DNA of 64,000 bases from Pseudotamlana haliotis (GTDB taxonomy: Bacteria; Bacteroidota; Bacteroidia; Flavobacteriales; Flavobacteriaceae). The notes beneath the pieces were generated by a model. The model was not told the DNA's origin. It ran no database searches and was given only the letters and a program-made list of their open reading frames with translations. The translations under genes and the position numbers were made by a program. The stretch covers positions 62,307 to 126,306 of the forward strand of contig NZ_WAAT01000028.1 in assembly GCF_008806375.1 (NCBI RefSeq), read 5' to 3'. Positions 1 to 10,149 of this stretch are shown one piece after another; the first letter of the stretch is position 1; the number at the start of each line of letters is the position of its first letter.

Positions 1-1530
1 ATAAAAGCTTTATTGGATGTCAGACCAAATGAAGCCTTAGTATATCGAAATAATGATTATGTATCTGTAAATCCAGAAACGGTTCAAATTGGTGAAAAAG
101 TGCAAGTACGTGTTGGCGAAAAAATCCCTTTAGATGGTGTTCTACTTTCCGACAAAGGTTCATTCAACACAGCAGCATTAACAGGAGAAAGTAAACCAAG
201 TACGATTTTAAAAGGAGAAAAAGTATTTGCAGGAAGCATCAATTTAGATGGTGTCATTGAAATAGAAACCACCAAAGAATTTAAGGATAGTTCCATTGCA
301 CGTATTCTCGATATGGTGCAGAATGCAACATCTCGTAAATCTAAAACAGAATTGTTCATTAGAAAATTTGCTAGAATATATACACCAATTGTCGTGTTTT
401 TAGCAATAGGTGTTACGTTACTACCGTATTTTTTTGTAGACGATTATGTGTTTAGAGATTGGCTGTATAGAGCATTAATATTCTTGGTAATCTCTTGTCC
501 GTGTGCATTAGTTATTTCTATTCCGTTAGGCTATTTCGGTGGCTTGGGCGCCGCTTCAAAAAATGGAATTTTATTTAAAGGCGCTTCGTTCTTGGATGTC
601 ATGACCAAGGTAAATACTTTGGTAATGGACAAGACAGGAACGGTTACTAAAGGTGTTTTTAAAATAAAAGAAATCAAAGCTATTGGATGGGATGAAAAAG
701 AATTTATGAAGTACCTAATGGCTATGGAGGAGCAATCCACGCATCCCATCGCAAAGGCTATTTTAGAATATAAAGATGAAAGTTCAGCTTGTAAAGCTTC
801 AGACGTTACTGAAATAGCTGGAAAAGGATTAAAAGGTAACATAAATAGTAAGATTGTTTTAGTTGGAAATAAAGCGTTGATGACTGCTAATAAAATCGAT
901 GTACCAACCGAAACCCAATCTATTGTAGAGTCCATTGTATTAGTTGCTATAGATAATAAATTCGCAGGTTATGTGGTTATTGCAGATCAATTAAAAGAAG
1001 ACGCAAAAGAAACAATTACAGCCTTACATAAAGTTGGTGTTAATAGTATAATGATGCTCTCTGGAGATAAAGATTCCATTACGCAACAAGTAGCAAGAGA
1101 ATTAAATATTGAAAAGGCTAAAGGTGGTTTGTTACCAGAAGATAAATTAAATGAAGTTGAGCTTTTAAAACAAAATCCTGAAAATAAAATTGCTTTTATA
1201 GGTGATGGTATTAATGACGCACCAGTTTTAGCAGCAAGTGATGTAGGAATAGCAATGGGTGGTTTAGGAAGTGATGTCGCTATTGAAACAGCAGATGTTA
1301 TCATTCAAACAGACCAACCTTCAAAAGTGGTAAAGGCGATTAAAATTAGTCGTTCCACACGTAAAATCGTTTGGCAAAATATCGTATTAGCTTTTGGGGT
1401 AAAAGTAATTGTAATGATTTTAGGAGCAGGAGGTTTGGCTACCATGTGGGAAGCGGTATTTGCAGATGTAGGAGTGGCATTATTGGCTATTTTAAATGCG
1501 GTTAGGTTGCAGCGCATGCATTGGGATTAA
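1..1530 (+). CDS. Zn/Cd/Pb-type P1B-2 ATPase (5' end missing)
   Basis: This is the C-terminal 509 residues of a heavy-metal-translocating P-type ATPase. The reading frame is open to base 1, so the N-terminal metal-binding and first membrane segments lie outside the window. Visible motifs are the actuator TGES (about base 190), the membrane CPC metal site (496-504), the phosphorylation site DKTGT (628-642), the HP dipeptide (about 739) and GDGINDAP (about 1200). The last membrane pair carries a Lys followed by Asp-x-Gly (FGVK, then FADVG). In the ZntA/CadA class this set of Lys, Asp and Gly goes with divalent Zn, Cd or Pb export rather than Cu(I). It would pump metal from cytoplasm to periplasm. 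The gene sits upstream of a copper-type efflux set but has its own 60-base spacer before the next gene. Family call is firm; the exact metal is inferred. Confidence 0.93.
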   Translation: MKALLDVRPNEALVYRNNDYVSVNPETVQIGEKVQVRVGEKIPLDGVLLSDKGSFNTAALTGESKPSTILKGEKVFAGSINLDGVIEIETTKEFKDSSIARILDMVQNATSRKSKTELFIRKFARIYTPIVVFLAIGVTLLPYFFVDDYVFRDWLYRALIFLVISCPCALVISIPLGYFGGLGAASKNGILFKGASFLDVMTKVNTLVMDKTGTVTKGVFKIKEIKAIGWDEKEFMKYLMAMEEQSTHPIAKAILEYKDESSACKASDVTEIAGKGLKGNINSKIVLVGNKALMTANKIDVPTETQSIVESIVLVAIDNKFAGYVVIADQLKEDAKETITALHKVGVNSIMMLSGDKDSITQQVARELNIEKAKGGLLPEDKLNEVELLKQNPENKIAFIGDGINDAPVLAASDVGIAMGGLGSDVAIETADVIIQTDQPSKVVKAIKISRSTRKIVWQNIVLAFGVKVIVMILGAGGLATMWEAVFADVGVALLAILNAVRLQRMHWD

Positions 1531-1540
1531 TAGTTTAAAC

Positions 1541-1575
1541 TTTTGTTAATCAAATCAACATATTATTAAATTTTG
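1541..1575 (+). promoter_or_regulatory. Bacteroidota-type promoter for the metal-efflux genes
   Basis: A TTTTG at 1541-1545 is followed after 21 bases by TAAATTTTG at 1567-1575. This is close to the flavobacterial -33 TTTG / -7 TAnnTTTG pattern, with one extra base in the -7 box. The HYC_CC_PP start codon is 16 bases further on. An AAATTTTGTAACTTC string like this one recurs before the nuclease gene at 18156. Confidence 0.5.
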
Positions 1576-1591
1576 TAACTTCGCATTCAGT

Positions 1592-2005
1592 ATGAAGCAA
1601 GTAACCCATAAAATAATGTCCGTGTTAATGGCTTTTGTAGTGTTATTCTCTACATTGTCATTTACGCTCAATATCCATTATTGTGGGGATAATTTGGTTG
1701 AAACAGCTATATTCCATAAAGCGAAAGGTTGTGGAATGGAAATGCAAAACCCTTTAGCCGAAGGTTGTTCGATTACTAAAAAGAACTGCTGTAATGATGT
1801 GCAATTGCTAGTCGATGGTCAAGACGAACTACAACTTCAACTTGACAAAATTACTTTTGAGCAACAAGTTTTTATCGCCACCTTCGTTTACACATACATT
1901 AATCTTTTTGAAGGTTTAGATAACAATGTATCTTCTTACGAAGAATACAAGCCGCCACTCGTCATAAAAGAAATCTTCAAGATTGACGAGACTTATTTAA
2001 TTTGA
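1592..2005 (+). CDS. HYC_CC_PP family protein
   Basis: A 137-residue protein with the three marks that name the Bacteroidota HYC_CC_PP family: HYCGD at residues 29-33, NCCND at 65-69 and a Pro-Pro pair at 121-122. The first 27 residues form a hydrophobic signal or anchor sequence, so the rest is probably periplasmic. Extra cysteines at 47 and 59 with the CC pair and His29 make thiol/imidazole metal binding plausible, but the function of the family is not established. It is the first gene after the promoter and lies 108 bases before a CusA-type pump, a position that suggests a helper or sensor role in metal efflux. Family call is good; function is unknown. Confidence 0.8.
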   Translation: MKQVTHKIMSVLMAFVVLFSTLSFTLNIHYCGDNLVETAIFHKAKGCGMEMQNPLAEGCSITKKNCCNDVQLLVDGQDELQLQLDKITFEQQVFIATFVYTYINLFEGLDNNVSSYEEYKPPLVIKEIFKIDETYLI

Positions 2006-2113
2006 TTTTTAAACAATAGACTGTTTTATCCTATGGCTGTATGTCATAAGGATATTTTGTTGTATTCGGTGTTTTCTCAATGCCAATGTCTAACTGTTTA
2101 ATAATCAAATAAT

Positions 2114-5100
2114 ATGCTTAATAAAGCAATCAAATTTCTTATCGAGAATAAACTCGTTGCCGTGCTATTGCTCGTCCTTTTTGTGGGCTGGGGAACGGTA
2201 AATGCACCTTTTAATTGGGATACAGGATTTTTGCCAAGTCATCCTGTGGCTGTTGATGCCATACCAGATATTGGCGAAAATCAACAAATAGTATTTACAA
2301 AGTGGGATGGTCGTTCACCCCAAGATATAGAAGACCAAATTACTTATCCATTAACCACTTCGTTGCTTGGTATTCCTGGAGTAAAAACCATTCGTAGTTC
2401 TTCAATGTTTGGCTTTTCAAGCATCTATATCATATTTGAAGAAGATATAGAATTTTATTGGAGTCGAAGTCGCATACTTGAAAAGCTCAATTCATTGCCA
2501 AGTGGGTTATTGCCCGAAGGTGTAAATCCTGCATTAGGTCCAGATGCCACTGGCTTAGGACAAATATTTTGGTATACGCTGGAGGGACGTGATGAAAACG
2601 GAAAGGTTACTGGTGGTTGGGATTTACATGAATTGCGTAGTATTCAAGATTACTATGTAAAGTACGCTTTGTCTTCAGCAAGTGGCGTTTCTGAAGTAGC
2701 TTCCATTGGAGGGTATGTTCAGGAGTATCAAGTGGATGTCAATCCGGAGTTAATGCGTCAATATAACATAAGCTTAAATCAGATCGTAAAAGCTGTTAAA
2801 AGTAGTAATCAGGATATTGGTGCGCAGACTTTAGAAATCAATCAAGCCGAATATTTAGTGCGTGGCTTGGGCTATGTAAAGTCTATTTCAGACATTGAAA
2901 ATGCAGTTGTTACTTCCGCAGATTTTACTTCAATTAAAATTAAAGATATTGGTAAAGTATCATTGGGACCAGCAACCCGAAGAGGTTTATTGGATAAGGA
3001 AGGTGCAGAAGTCGTTGGTGGTGTGGTTGTGGCACGATACGGTGCTAATCCCATGGAAGTCATTAACAATGTAAAATCACAAATTGAAGAATTGAAAGGA
3101 GGGTTGCCAACAAAAGTACTGGCAGATGGCCGCACTTCTCAAATAACCATTGTTCCATTTTATGACCGAACAGAATTGATTCAAGAAACTTTAGGAACTC
3201 TTAATGAAGCATTAACCTTAGAAATATTAATTACTATTCTGGTTATTATTGTGATGGTTTTCAATTTAAGAGCATCCATTTTAATTTCTGGGTTATTGCC
3301 TGTTGCTGTATTAATGGTTTTTATTACCATGAAACTGTTTCATGTAGATGCTAATATTGTGGCGCTTTCGGGTATTGCTATCGCTATTGGTACCATGGTA
3401 GATGTAGGGGTTATACTTGCAGAGAATATGATTCGCCATCTTGATGATGATAAATTACGCCTGCGAGAAGACGGTACAGCGTTAACTACAAATGAAGTGA
3501 TATATAATGCAACAGCAGAAGTATCTGGCGCTATTTTGACTGCAGTATTAACTACAATTATCAGTTTTGTTCCGGTATTTACTATGATTGGAGCAGAAGG
3601 GAAACTCTTTAGACCTCTTGCTTTTACTAAAACCATGGCGCTGTCTGCCTCATTAGTTATAGCTTTGTTTTTAATCCCTCCTTTCGCAGCTTATTTATTC
3701 AGGAAAACTAGCTTTAAAAAGTCGTATAAATACATTTTAAACGGTGTATTAATAGTCGCAGGAATCGTGTTTATGGCATTTGGTTACTGGTTAGGTGCCA
3801 TATTAGTGGCTTTTGGGGTTACAGGATTATTGAGTGTTTTGGGTAAACTGAACAAAAAAAATAGCAACCTTGTAAATATTATTATTTCATGTGCTGCTAT
3901 TGTTTTCCTACTTGCAGAATATTGGAGACCACTAGGTTTTGATAGAAGTATCTTTATAAACTTAATTTTTGTAGCTATTATCTGCTTCGGGATTTTAGGG
4001 ATATTTTCAATTTTTAGAAAGTATTACGAACAGATTTTAAACTGGGCTTTAGCTAATAAAATTTTGTTTCTAATGATACCAACGACGGTGCTTATTTCTG
4101 GAATTTGGATAATGAATAACACAGGAAAGGAATTTATGCCGTCTTTAAATGAAGGTTCGTTTTTGTTAATGCCAACCTCATTACCTCATTCGGGGGTAGA
4201 AGAAAACAAAAGAGTACTTCAGCAATTAGATATGGCAGTAGCCACAATTCCAGAAATTGAAACTGTAGTTGGAAAAGCTGGTCGAACCGAATCAGCTTTA
4301 GATCCTGCACCTTTGTCAATGTATGAAAATATCATTCAATACAAATCAGAATATCTGCGAGATTCCGAAGGAAAAAAACAACGTTATAAAGTAAATGAGG
4401 ATGGATTATTCGAGTTACAAGCCGGTGGTTATATAGCAAATCCTAATAACACTAAAAATGTCAATATAAGTGACATCAAAAGTTCTCAATTAATTGAAGA
4501 TGATAACGGAGAGTTCTACAGAAACTGGCGCCCAGAAATTCAATCACCAGACGATATTTGGAATGAAATTGTTAGAGTTACCAAACTACCTGGTGTTACT
4601 TCTGCACCAAAATTACAACCCATAGAAACCAGGTTGGTCATGCTTCAAACAGGTATGCGCGCACCAATGGGCATAAAAGTAAAAGGCCAAGATTTAAAAC
4701 AAATTGAAGCATTTGGTTTGCAATTAGAAACTCTTCTTAAACACGCAGAAGGTGTTAAAGTTGAAGCTGTTTTTGCAGATAGAATTGTTGGAAAACCGTA
4801 TTTGCTAATTGATATTGATAGAGAAAAAATAGCACGCTACGGTGTGTCAATTGAAACGGTGCAAAACGTACTAAAAGTAGCCATAGGAGGTATGGCTTTA
4901 ACCCAAACTGTTGAAGGTAGAGAACGTTATGCTGTTCGTGTACGTTATCCAAGAGAATTACGTAGTAACCCTGAAGCTATAAAAGGTATTTATATTCCTG
5001 TTGAAAAAGGAAGTCCTGTGCCTTTAAGTGAATTGGCAACCATCCGGTATGAGCAAGGTCCGCAAGTCATAAAAAGTGAAGACACCTTTTTAGTTGGGTA

Positions 5101-5842
5101 TGTGTTGTTTGATAAATTAGATGGGTTTGCAGAAGTTGATGTGGTTGAAAATGCGCAAGCCTTATTTCAGCAGAAAATTGATTCAGGAGCATTGACGGTT
5201 CCAAAAGGTATCAGTTATAAATTCACAGGAACTTATGAAAATCAATTAAGAGCAGAAAAAACATTGTCTGTCGTTGTTCCATTAGCCCTGATTATTATTT
5301 TCTTAATTCTTTATTTTCAATTTAAATCTGTTACCACCTCATTAATGGTATTTACTGGAATAGCAGTGGCTTTTGCTGGTGGTTTTATTATGCTATGGCT
5401 GTATGGTCAAGATTGGTTTTTCAACTTCAGTTTGTTTGGCGAAAACATGAGAGACCTATTTAATATGAAAACGGTCAATCTAAGTGTGGCTGTTTGGGTT
5501 GGGTTTATTGCGCTTTTCGGTATTGCTACCGATGATGGTGTGGTCATGGCAACATACCTCACGCAAACTTTTGAGCGAGACAAACCAACTGATAAAAAGA
5601 ATATTAGAATGGCTGCTTTGCAAGCAGCAGGAAAACGTATTCGCCCGTGTTTAATGACAACCGTTACTACAATTTTGGCGCTTTTGCCTGTACTAACATC
5701 CACAGGTAAAGGAAGTGATATAATGATACCTATGGCAATTCCAATTTTTGGAGGTATGGTAATTGACATTACTTCTTATTTTATTGTACCTGTTTTATAT
5801 AGCTGGAGAGAAGAGTTTAAGTTAAAAAGAGTAAACAAATGA
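2114..5842 (+). CDS. cusA: CusA/CzcA-family RND efflux permease
   Basis: A 1242-residue inner-membrane proton-driven pump of the heavy-metal RND family, exporting metal across both membranes with an adaptor and a TolC-type channel. Typical stretches are the N-terminal helix, AVDAIPDIGENQ, the TM4 proton-relay segment GTMVDVGVILAEN, EFMPSLNEGSFLLMPT and ERYAVRVRYPREL. Methionines at TRLVMLQTGM and IGGMALTQTVEG occupy positions resembling CusA's copper-binding methionines; the third known one is not obvious. It is about 200 residues longer than E. coli CusA. Part of the excess is an extra hydrophobic stretch (about residues 530-650) between the two RND halves. The stop overlaps the next start (ATGA). 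Copper as substrate is inferred from neighbours. Confidence 0.93.
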   Translation: MLNKAIKFLIENKLVAVLLLVLFVGWGTVNAPFNWDTGFLPSHPVAVDAIPDIGENQQIVFTKWDGRSPQDIEDQITYPLTTSLLGIPGVKTIRSSSMFGFSSIYIIFEEDIEFYWSRSRILEKLNSLPSGLLPEGVNPALGPDATGLGQIFWYTLEGRDENGKVTGGWDLHELRSIQDYYVKYALSSASGVSEVASIGGYVQEYQVDVNPELMRQYNISLNQIVKAVKSSNQDIGAQTLEINQAEYLVRGLGYVKSISDIENAVVTSADFTSIKIKDIGKVSLGPATRRGLLDKEGAEVVGGVVVARYGANPMEVINNVKSQIEELKGGLPTKVLADGRTSQITIVPFYDRTELIQETLGTLNEALTLEILITILVIIVMVFNLRASILISGLLPVAVLMVFITMKLFHVDANIVALSGIAIAIGTMVDVGVILAENMIRHLDDDKLRLREDGTALTTNEVIYNATAEVSGAILTAVLTTIISFVPVFTMIGAEGKLFRPLAFTKTMALSASLVIALFLIPPFAAYLFRKTSFKKSYKYILNGVLIVAGIVFMAFGYWLGAILVAFGVTGLLSVLGKLNKKNSNLVNIIISCAAIVFLLAEYWRPLGFDRSIFINLIFVAIICFGILGIFSIFRKYYEQILNWALANKILFLMIPTTVLISGIWIMNNTGKEFMPSLNEGSFLLMPTSLPHSGVEENKRVLQQLDMAVATIPEIETVVGKAGRTESALDPAPLSMYENIIQYKSEYLRDSEGKKQRYKVNEDGLFELQAGGYIANPNNTKNVNISDIKSSQLIEDDNGEFYRNWRPEIQSPDDIWNEIVRVTKLPGVTSAPKLQPIETRLVMLQTGMRAPMGIKVKGQDLKQIEAFGLQLETLLKHAEGVKVEAVFADRIVGKPYLLIDIDREKIARYGVSIETVQNVLKVAIGGMALTQTVEGRERYAVRVRYPRELRSNPEAIKGIYIPVEKGSPVPLSELATIRYEQGPQVIKSEDTFLVGYVLFDKLDGFAEVDVVENAQALFQQKIDSGALTVPKGISYKFTGTYENQLRAEKTLSVVVPLALIIIFLILYFQFKSVTTSLMVFTGIAVAFAGGFIMLWLYGQDWFFNFSLFGENMRDLFNMKTVNLSVAVWVGFIALFGIATDDGVVMATYLTQTFERDKPTDKKNIRMAALQAAGKRIRPCLMTTVTTILALLPVLTSTGKGSDIMIPMAIPIFGGMVIDITSYFIVPVLYSWREEFKLKRVNK

Positions 5843-7056
5843 AAAGACTAATTTATACACTACTAGGTTTATTCATTTTTAGTATTTCTAATGCACAGGA
5901 ATTGGAAACACTTGTTAATGAAGCATTGAACAACAATCCAGAAATACAAAAGTTTGAATTGCAATACAGCATAGCTTCAGAAAAAGTCAATGAAGTTAAT
6001 ACCATTCCTAATACAGAATTTGGGGTAGGTTACTTTGTAAGTGAACCAGAAACACGTACTGGGGCGCAGCGATTTAAATTGTCGGCCAAACAAATGATAC
6101 CCTGGTTTGGTTCAATTACCTCACGAGAAAATTACGTTAATGCTTTAGCTGATGCAAAATTTGAAGACATTGTTATTGCTAAGCGAAAACTAATGGCTTC
6201 GGTATCACAATCTTATTATAATTTATATGCTAATAAAGCAAAGCAAGAAGTGTTACAGGAAAATATCAAGTTGTTAGAAACTTATGAAACATTAGCATTA
6301 ACAGCTGTTGAGGTTGGTAAAGCATCTGCTGTAGATGTGTTGCGATTGCAAATGCGTCAAAATGAAATGAAACAATTAAAAGATGTATTGCATCAACAAT
6401 TTTTAGCTGAACAAACTAAATTTAATAAGCTTTTGAATAGAAAAAGTGATGTCGCTGTAGTGGTAGTAGATAATTTAATGTTGCCTTCAGAAGACTTTGA
6501 AATGAGTACAAATAATCTAGAGTTGCACCCAGAATTGTTGAAGTACGATAAACTATATCAATCCATAGAACACTCAGAGTTACTAAATCAAAAAGAAAGT
6601 AGCCCAATGATTGGTTTTGGTTTGGACTACATAAATGTAGAGCCAAGACCAGACATGAATTTCTCCGATAACGGTAAAGATATTGTAATGCCTATGGTTA
6701 CACTTTCAATTCCAATTTTTAATAAAAAATATAAGTCTCAAACGAAACAAAATGTGTTAGCGCAACAAGAATTAAAAACTCAAAAGCAAGAACGTTTAAA
6801 CATATTGGAAACACTTTTAAGCAAAGCGATTAACGATCGTATTTCTGCTAAAATAAGTTTTGAAACGCAAACCAAGAATTTAAAACAAGCTAAAGACGCA
6901 GAGGATATTTTAATTAAAAGTTACGAAACAGGAACCATAGATTTTAATGATGTTTTAGATATTCAAGAACTACAACTCAAGTTTCAAATGAACCAAATTG
7001 AATCTGTGAAGACCTACTATGTTCAAAGTACTATAATTAATTATTTAATTCAGTAA
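5839..7056 (+). CDS. TolC-family outer-membrane efflux protein
   Basis: A 405-residue protein with a cleavable signal (hydrophobic stretch ending SISNAQE, about residue 20) followed by two long, repeated alpha-helical/coiled regions rich in Gln, Glu, Leu and Lys. This is typical of the trimeric channel-tunnel proteins that complete RND pumps. It starts inside the last codon of the cusA-like gene, so translation of the two is probably coupled, and it should supply the outer-membrane exit for that pump. The length is somewhat short for CusC but common for flavobacterial TolC proteins next to CusA. No N-terminal lipobox cysteine was seen. Confidence in the family is high. Confidence 0.88.
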   Translation: MKRLIYTLLGLFIFSISNAQELETLVNEALNNNPEIQKFELQYSIASEKVNEVNTIPNTEFGVGYFVSEPETRTGAQRFKLSAKQMIPWFGSITSRENYVNALADAKFEDIVIAKRKLMASVSQSYYNLYANKAKQEVLQENIKLLETYETLALTAVEVGKASAVDVLRLQMRQNEMKQLKDVLHQQFLAEQTKFNKLLNRKSDVAVVVVDNLMLPSEDFEMSTNNLELHPELLKYDKLYQSIEHSELLNQKESSPMIGFGLDYINVEPRPDMNFSDNGKDIVMPMVTLSIPIFNKKYKSQTKQNVLAQQELKTQKQERLNILETLLSKAINDRISAKISFETQTKNLKQAKDAEDILIKSYETGTIDFNDVLDIQELQLKFQMNQIESVKTYYVQSTIINYLIQ

Positions 7057-7149
7057 TAATGAAATGAGCGGTTGTATTAATATGAACCGATTAAAGGTTT
7101 TTTAAAAGAATTAATGACATCTGATCATTGAGAAAATATATAACAACAA

Positions 7150-9648
7150 ATGAAACATACATATCACATACACGGCATGACATGCAACGGCTGTCGCAGT
7201 CACGTTGAAAAAACACTGTCAGAAGTTTCAGGTGTGTCAAAGGCTTCTGTTAATTTAGAAAAGGCTGAAGCAACCATCGAAATGGATTCTCATATTCCTT
7301 TAGAAACGTTTCAAAAAGCGTTAGAGGAAGATGGCGGCAATTACAGTATTCATAACCAAGGAGAACACCAACATACCAAAGAGGAAAAAGCGCCAAAGCC
7401 AAAAGGTAAGGGTACAGGCACATTTTATTGTCCAATGCATTGCGAAGGCGATAAAACTTATAACCAACCAGGAGACTGTCCTGTTTGCGGAATGGATTTG
7501 GTTGAAGAACAAAACCTTTCAACTTTACATTCAGAACAATGGACATGCCCTATGCATCCAGAAATTATAAAAGATGAAGCAGGTGCTTGTCCTAAGTGTG
7601 GAATGGATTTGGTGCCCTTGGAAGCCGATAGTTCGGCAGAAGAGAAAGCCTATAAAAAGTTATTGAAGAAGTTTAAAATAGCCGTTGCTTTTACATTGCC
7701 AATTTTTCTTATTGCAATGAGTGAGATGCTTACCAATAATCCATTATTTGACATTATGGAGCAAAAATATTGGAATTGGGTGCAATTCGCTCTGTCCATT
7801 CCTGTCGTGTTTTATGCAACATGGATGTTTTTTGAGCGTGCCTACAAAAGTATAAAAACATGGAATCTAAATATGTTTACACTCATTGGAATAGGAGCAG
7901 GTGTAGCTTGGTTGTTTAGTGTTTTTGGCATGTTTTTTCCAAATGTATTTCCTGCACAGTTTAAAACAGAATCGGGTGCAGTGCATGTTTATTTTGAAGC
8001 AGCAACAGTAATTCTAACCTTGGTGCTTTTAGGTCAGCTTTTAGAAGCGCGTGCTCATAGTAAAACCAATTCTGCAGTTAAGGAACTATTAAAGTTAGCG
8101 CCTAATAAAGCTATAAAAATAATAGATGGTGAAGAGATTGAAGTCAGTATTGATAAGATCGCATTAAATGATATTCTCAAAGTAAAACCTGGTGATAAAA
8201 TACCTGTTGATGGTGTGATTACCGAAGGCGAAACAACCATTGATGAATCTATGATAACAGGGGAACCTATTCCTGTGAACAAATCACAAGATGATAAAGT
8301 TAGTAGCGGAACCATTAATGGCAATCAATCCTTTTTGATGAAAGCTGAAAAGGTAGGAAGCGATACGTTACTTTCACAAATCATTCATATGGTTAACGAT
8401 GCGAGCAGAAGTCGCGCTCCAATTCAAAATTTAGCAGATAAAGTATCTGGATTTTTTGTGCCAGTGGTCGTACTCATTTCTGTAATTACATTTATTGTTT
8501 GGGCCATTTGGGGGCCAGAGCCGGTGTATGTATATGCGTTTGTCAATGCCATAGCAGTTCTAATTATTGCATGCCCATGTGCTTTAGGGCTAGCAACACC
8601 AATGTCTGTAATGGTTGGTGTAGGCAAAGGGGCTCAAAATGGTGTGTTAATTAAAAACGCCGAAGCACTTGAAAAAATGGATAAGGTAGATGCTTTAATT
8701 GTCGATAAAACAGGTACGATCACAGAAGGTAAACCAACAGTAGTAACTATAGGTGCTTTTGGAGAGGGTTTCAATGAGAAAGAAGTACTTCAATACATAA
8801 TGTCATTGAATACGAATAGCGAACATCCTTTAGCTGAAGCCACAGTAAAATACGGAAAGGAGCATCAGGTAGAAATACTAAAATCAGATAATTTTAGTGC
8901 CATCACAGGAAAAGGTGTTGAAGCTATAATTAATGATAAAAAAGTAGCATTAGGAAACCCTAAAATGATGGAATATGCGAAGGCAGACATTACATCTAAA
9001 ATGGAAGCCAAAGCTCAATCTTATCAAAAGCAAGGTAAAACAGTGTCATATTTATCATGGGGAGAAACTGTTATTGGGTATGTTGTTATAGGTGATAAAA
9101 TTAAGGAAACTAGTGCAAAAGCCATTAAAGAACTGCAAAGTAACGGTATTGAAGTCATCATGTTAACAGGCGATAATTACGATACAGCACAAGCTGTAGC
9201 AGCAGAACTTAATTTGGCAGATTTTAAAGCCAGTATGCTTCCAGAAAATAAACTTAAAGAAGTAGAAAAACTTCAAGAAAAAGGAAAAGTAGTTGCCATG
9301 GCAGGTGATGGTATTAATGATGCACCAGCATTGGCTAAAAGTGACATTGGTATCGCCATGGGAACGGGTACATCTGTAGCTATTGAAAGTGCCATGATAA
9401 CATTGGTTAAAGGTGACTTACATGGCATTGTGAAAGCAAAAAACTTGAGTCATGCTGTTATGAGAAATATTAAACAGAATTTATTTTTTGCCCTCATTTA
9501 TAACACTTTAGGAGTGCCTATTGCAGCGGGAGTGTTATTTCCATTTTTTGGCATTTTATTGTCTCCAATGATTGCAGCATTAGCCATGAGTTTCAGCTCG
9601 GTTTCAGTAATAGCCAATGCCTTAAGATTAAGAACAATTAAAATTTAA
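7150..9648 (+). CDS. copA: Cu(I)-exporting P1B-1 ATPase with HMA and two HMBD modules
   Basis: An 832-residue copper-exporting P-type ATPase. Order of parts: one HMA domain with GMTCNGC at residues 9-15; two short Cys/Met/His modules of the heavy-metal-binding-domain type (about 93-121 and 131-157), each reading CPMH...G.CP.CGMDL; then the transporter core. Core motifs are TGEP, CPC at 475-477, DKTGT starting at 519, the HP dipeptide, and GDGINDAP near 719-726. The final membrane pair has FALIYNTLG and MSFSSVSV, which match the Tyr-Asn and Met-Ser-Ser signature of Cu(I) pumps. It acts at the inner membrane, moving Cu(I) to the periplasm where the adjacent RND system could take it on. The two HMBD modules resemble the single one in the adaptor at 10139. 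Confidence 0.95.
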   Translation: MKHTYHIHGMTCNGCRSHVEKTLSEVSGVSKASVNLEKAEATIEMDSHIPLETFQKALEEDGGNYSIHNQGEHQHTKEEKAPKPKGKGTGTFYCPMHCEGDKTYNQPGDCPVCGMDLVEEQNLSTLHSEQWTCPMHPEIIKDEAGACPKCGMDLVPLEADSSAEEKAYKKLLKKFKIAVAFTLPIFLIAMSEMLTNNPLFDIMEQKYWNWVQFALSIPVVFYATWMFFERAYKSIKTWNLNMFTLIGIGAGVAWLFSVFGMFFPNVFPAQFKTESGAVHVYFEAATVILTLVLLGQLLEARAHSKTNSAVKELLKLAPNKAIKIIDGEEIEVSIDKIALNDILKVKPGDKIPVDGVITEGETTIDESMITGEPIPVNKSQDDKVSSGTINGNQSFLMKAEKVGSDTLLSQIIHMVNDASRSRAPIQNLADKVSGFFVPVVVLISVITFIVWAIWGPEPVYVYAFVNAIAVLIIACPCALGLATPMSVMVGVGKGAQNGVLIKNAEALEKMDKVDALIVDKTGTITEGKPTVVTIGAFGEGFNEKEVLQYIMSLNTNSEHPLAEATVKYGKEHQVEILKSDNFSAITGKGVEAIINDKKVALGNPKMMEYAKADITSKMEAKAQSYQKQGKTVSYLSWGETVIGYVVIGDKIKETSAKAIKELQSNGIEVIMLTGDNYDTAQAVAAELNLADFKASMLPENKLKEVEKLQEKGKVVAMAGDGINDAPALAKSDIGIAMGTGTSVAIESAMITLVKGDLHGIVKAKNLSHAVMRNIKQNLFFALIYNTLGVPIAAGVLFPFFGILLSPMIAALAMSFSSVSVIANALRLRTIKI

Positions 9649-9666
9649 CTATAAAATCAAATAATT

Positions 9667-10149
9667 ATGAAAAATTCAAAGGATAATCATAAAAAGGGAA
9701 ATTATAAAACTTTCTTTTTAATGTTGGCTTGCTCTTTTGTAGCAATGTATATAACGATGTATTTAAATACGTATGCAATAGATCATGTTTGGTTTAGCTT
9801 AACACGTTTCTATATGACCTGTTTAGGGATTTCTACAATGGCAGTCATTATGTGGTTTTTTATGCGAAAAATGTATAATGATAAAAAAAAGAATATAGCA
9901 ATACTTGCAGGAAGTTTTATTCTGTTTGTAAGCGCATTAGGTTTAGTAAGAACGCAAGCTCCAATAATTGGTGATGTACTCTGGATGAAAGCCATGATTC
10001 CACATCATTCTATAGCCATTTTAACAAGTGAAAGGGCAGATATAAAAGACCCAGAAGTTAAAAAATTGGCTGAAGATATCATTAAAGCACAGCGTAAAGA
10101 AATAGAAGAAATGAAAGGAATGATAAAACGATTAGAAAATGAAAAATAA
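9667..10149 (+). CDS. DUF305-type membrane protein
   Basis: A 160-residue protein with three predicted membrane helices (about residues 15-33, 42-64 and 77-95). A C-terminal helical segment holds MKAMIPHHSIAILTSE followed by a charged helix ending at the C-terminus. The MIPHH motif with a nearby acidic/charged helix is characteristic of DUF305, a ferritin-like helical domain common next to copper-resistance genes; metal binding by the histidines is plausible but not proven. It lies 18 bases after copA and overlaps the adaptor gene by 11 bases, so it is very likely part of the same transcript. Confidence 0.8.
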   Translation: MKNSKDNHKKGNYKTFFLMLACSFVAMYITMYLNTYAIDHVWFSLTRFYMTCLGISTMAVIMWFFMRKMYNDKKKNIAILAGSFILFVSALGLVRTQAPIIGDVLWMKAMIPHHSIAILTSERADIKDPEVKKLAEDIIKAQRKEIEEMKGMIKRLENEK

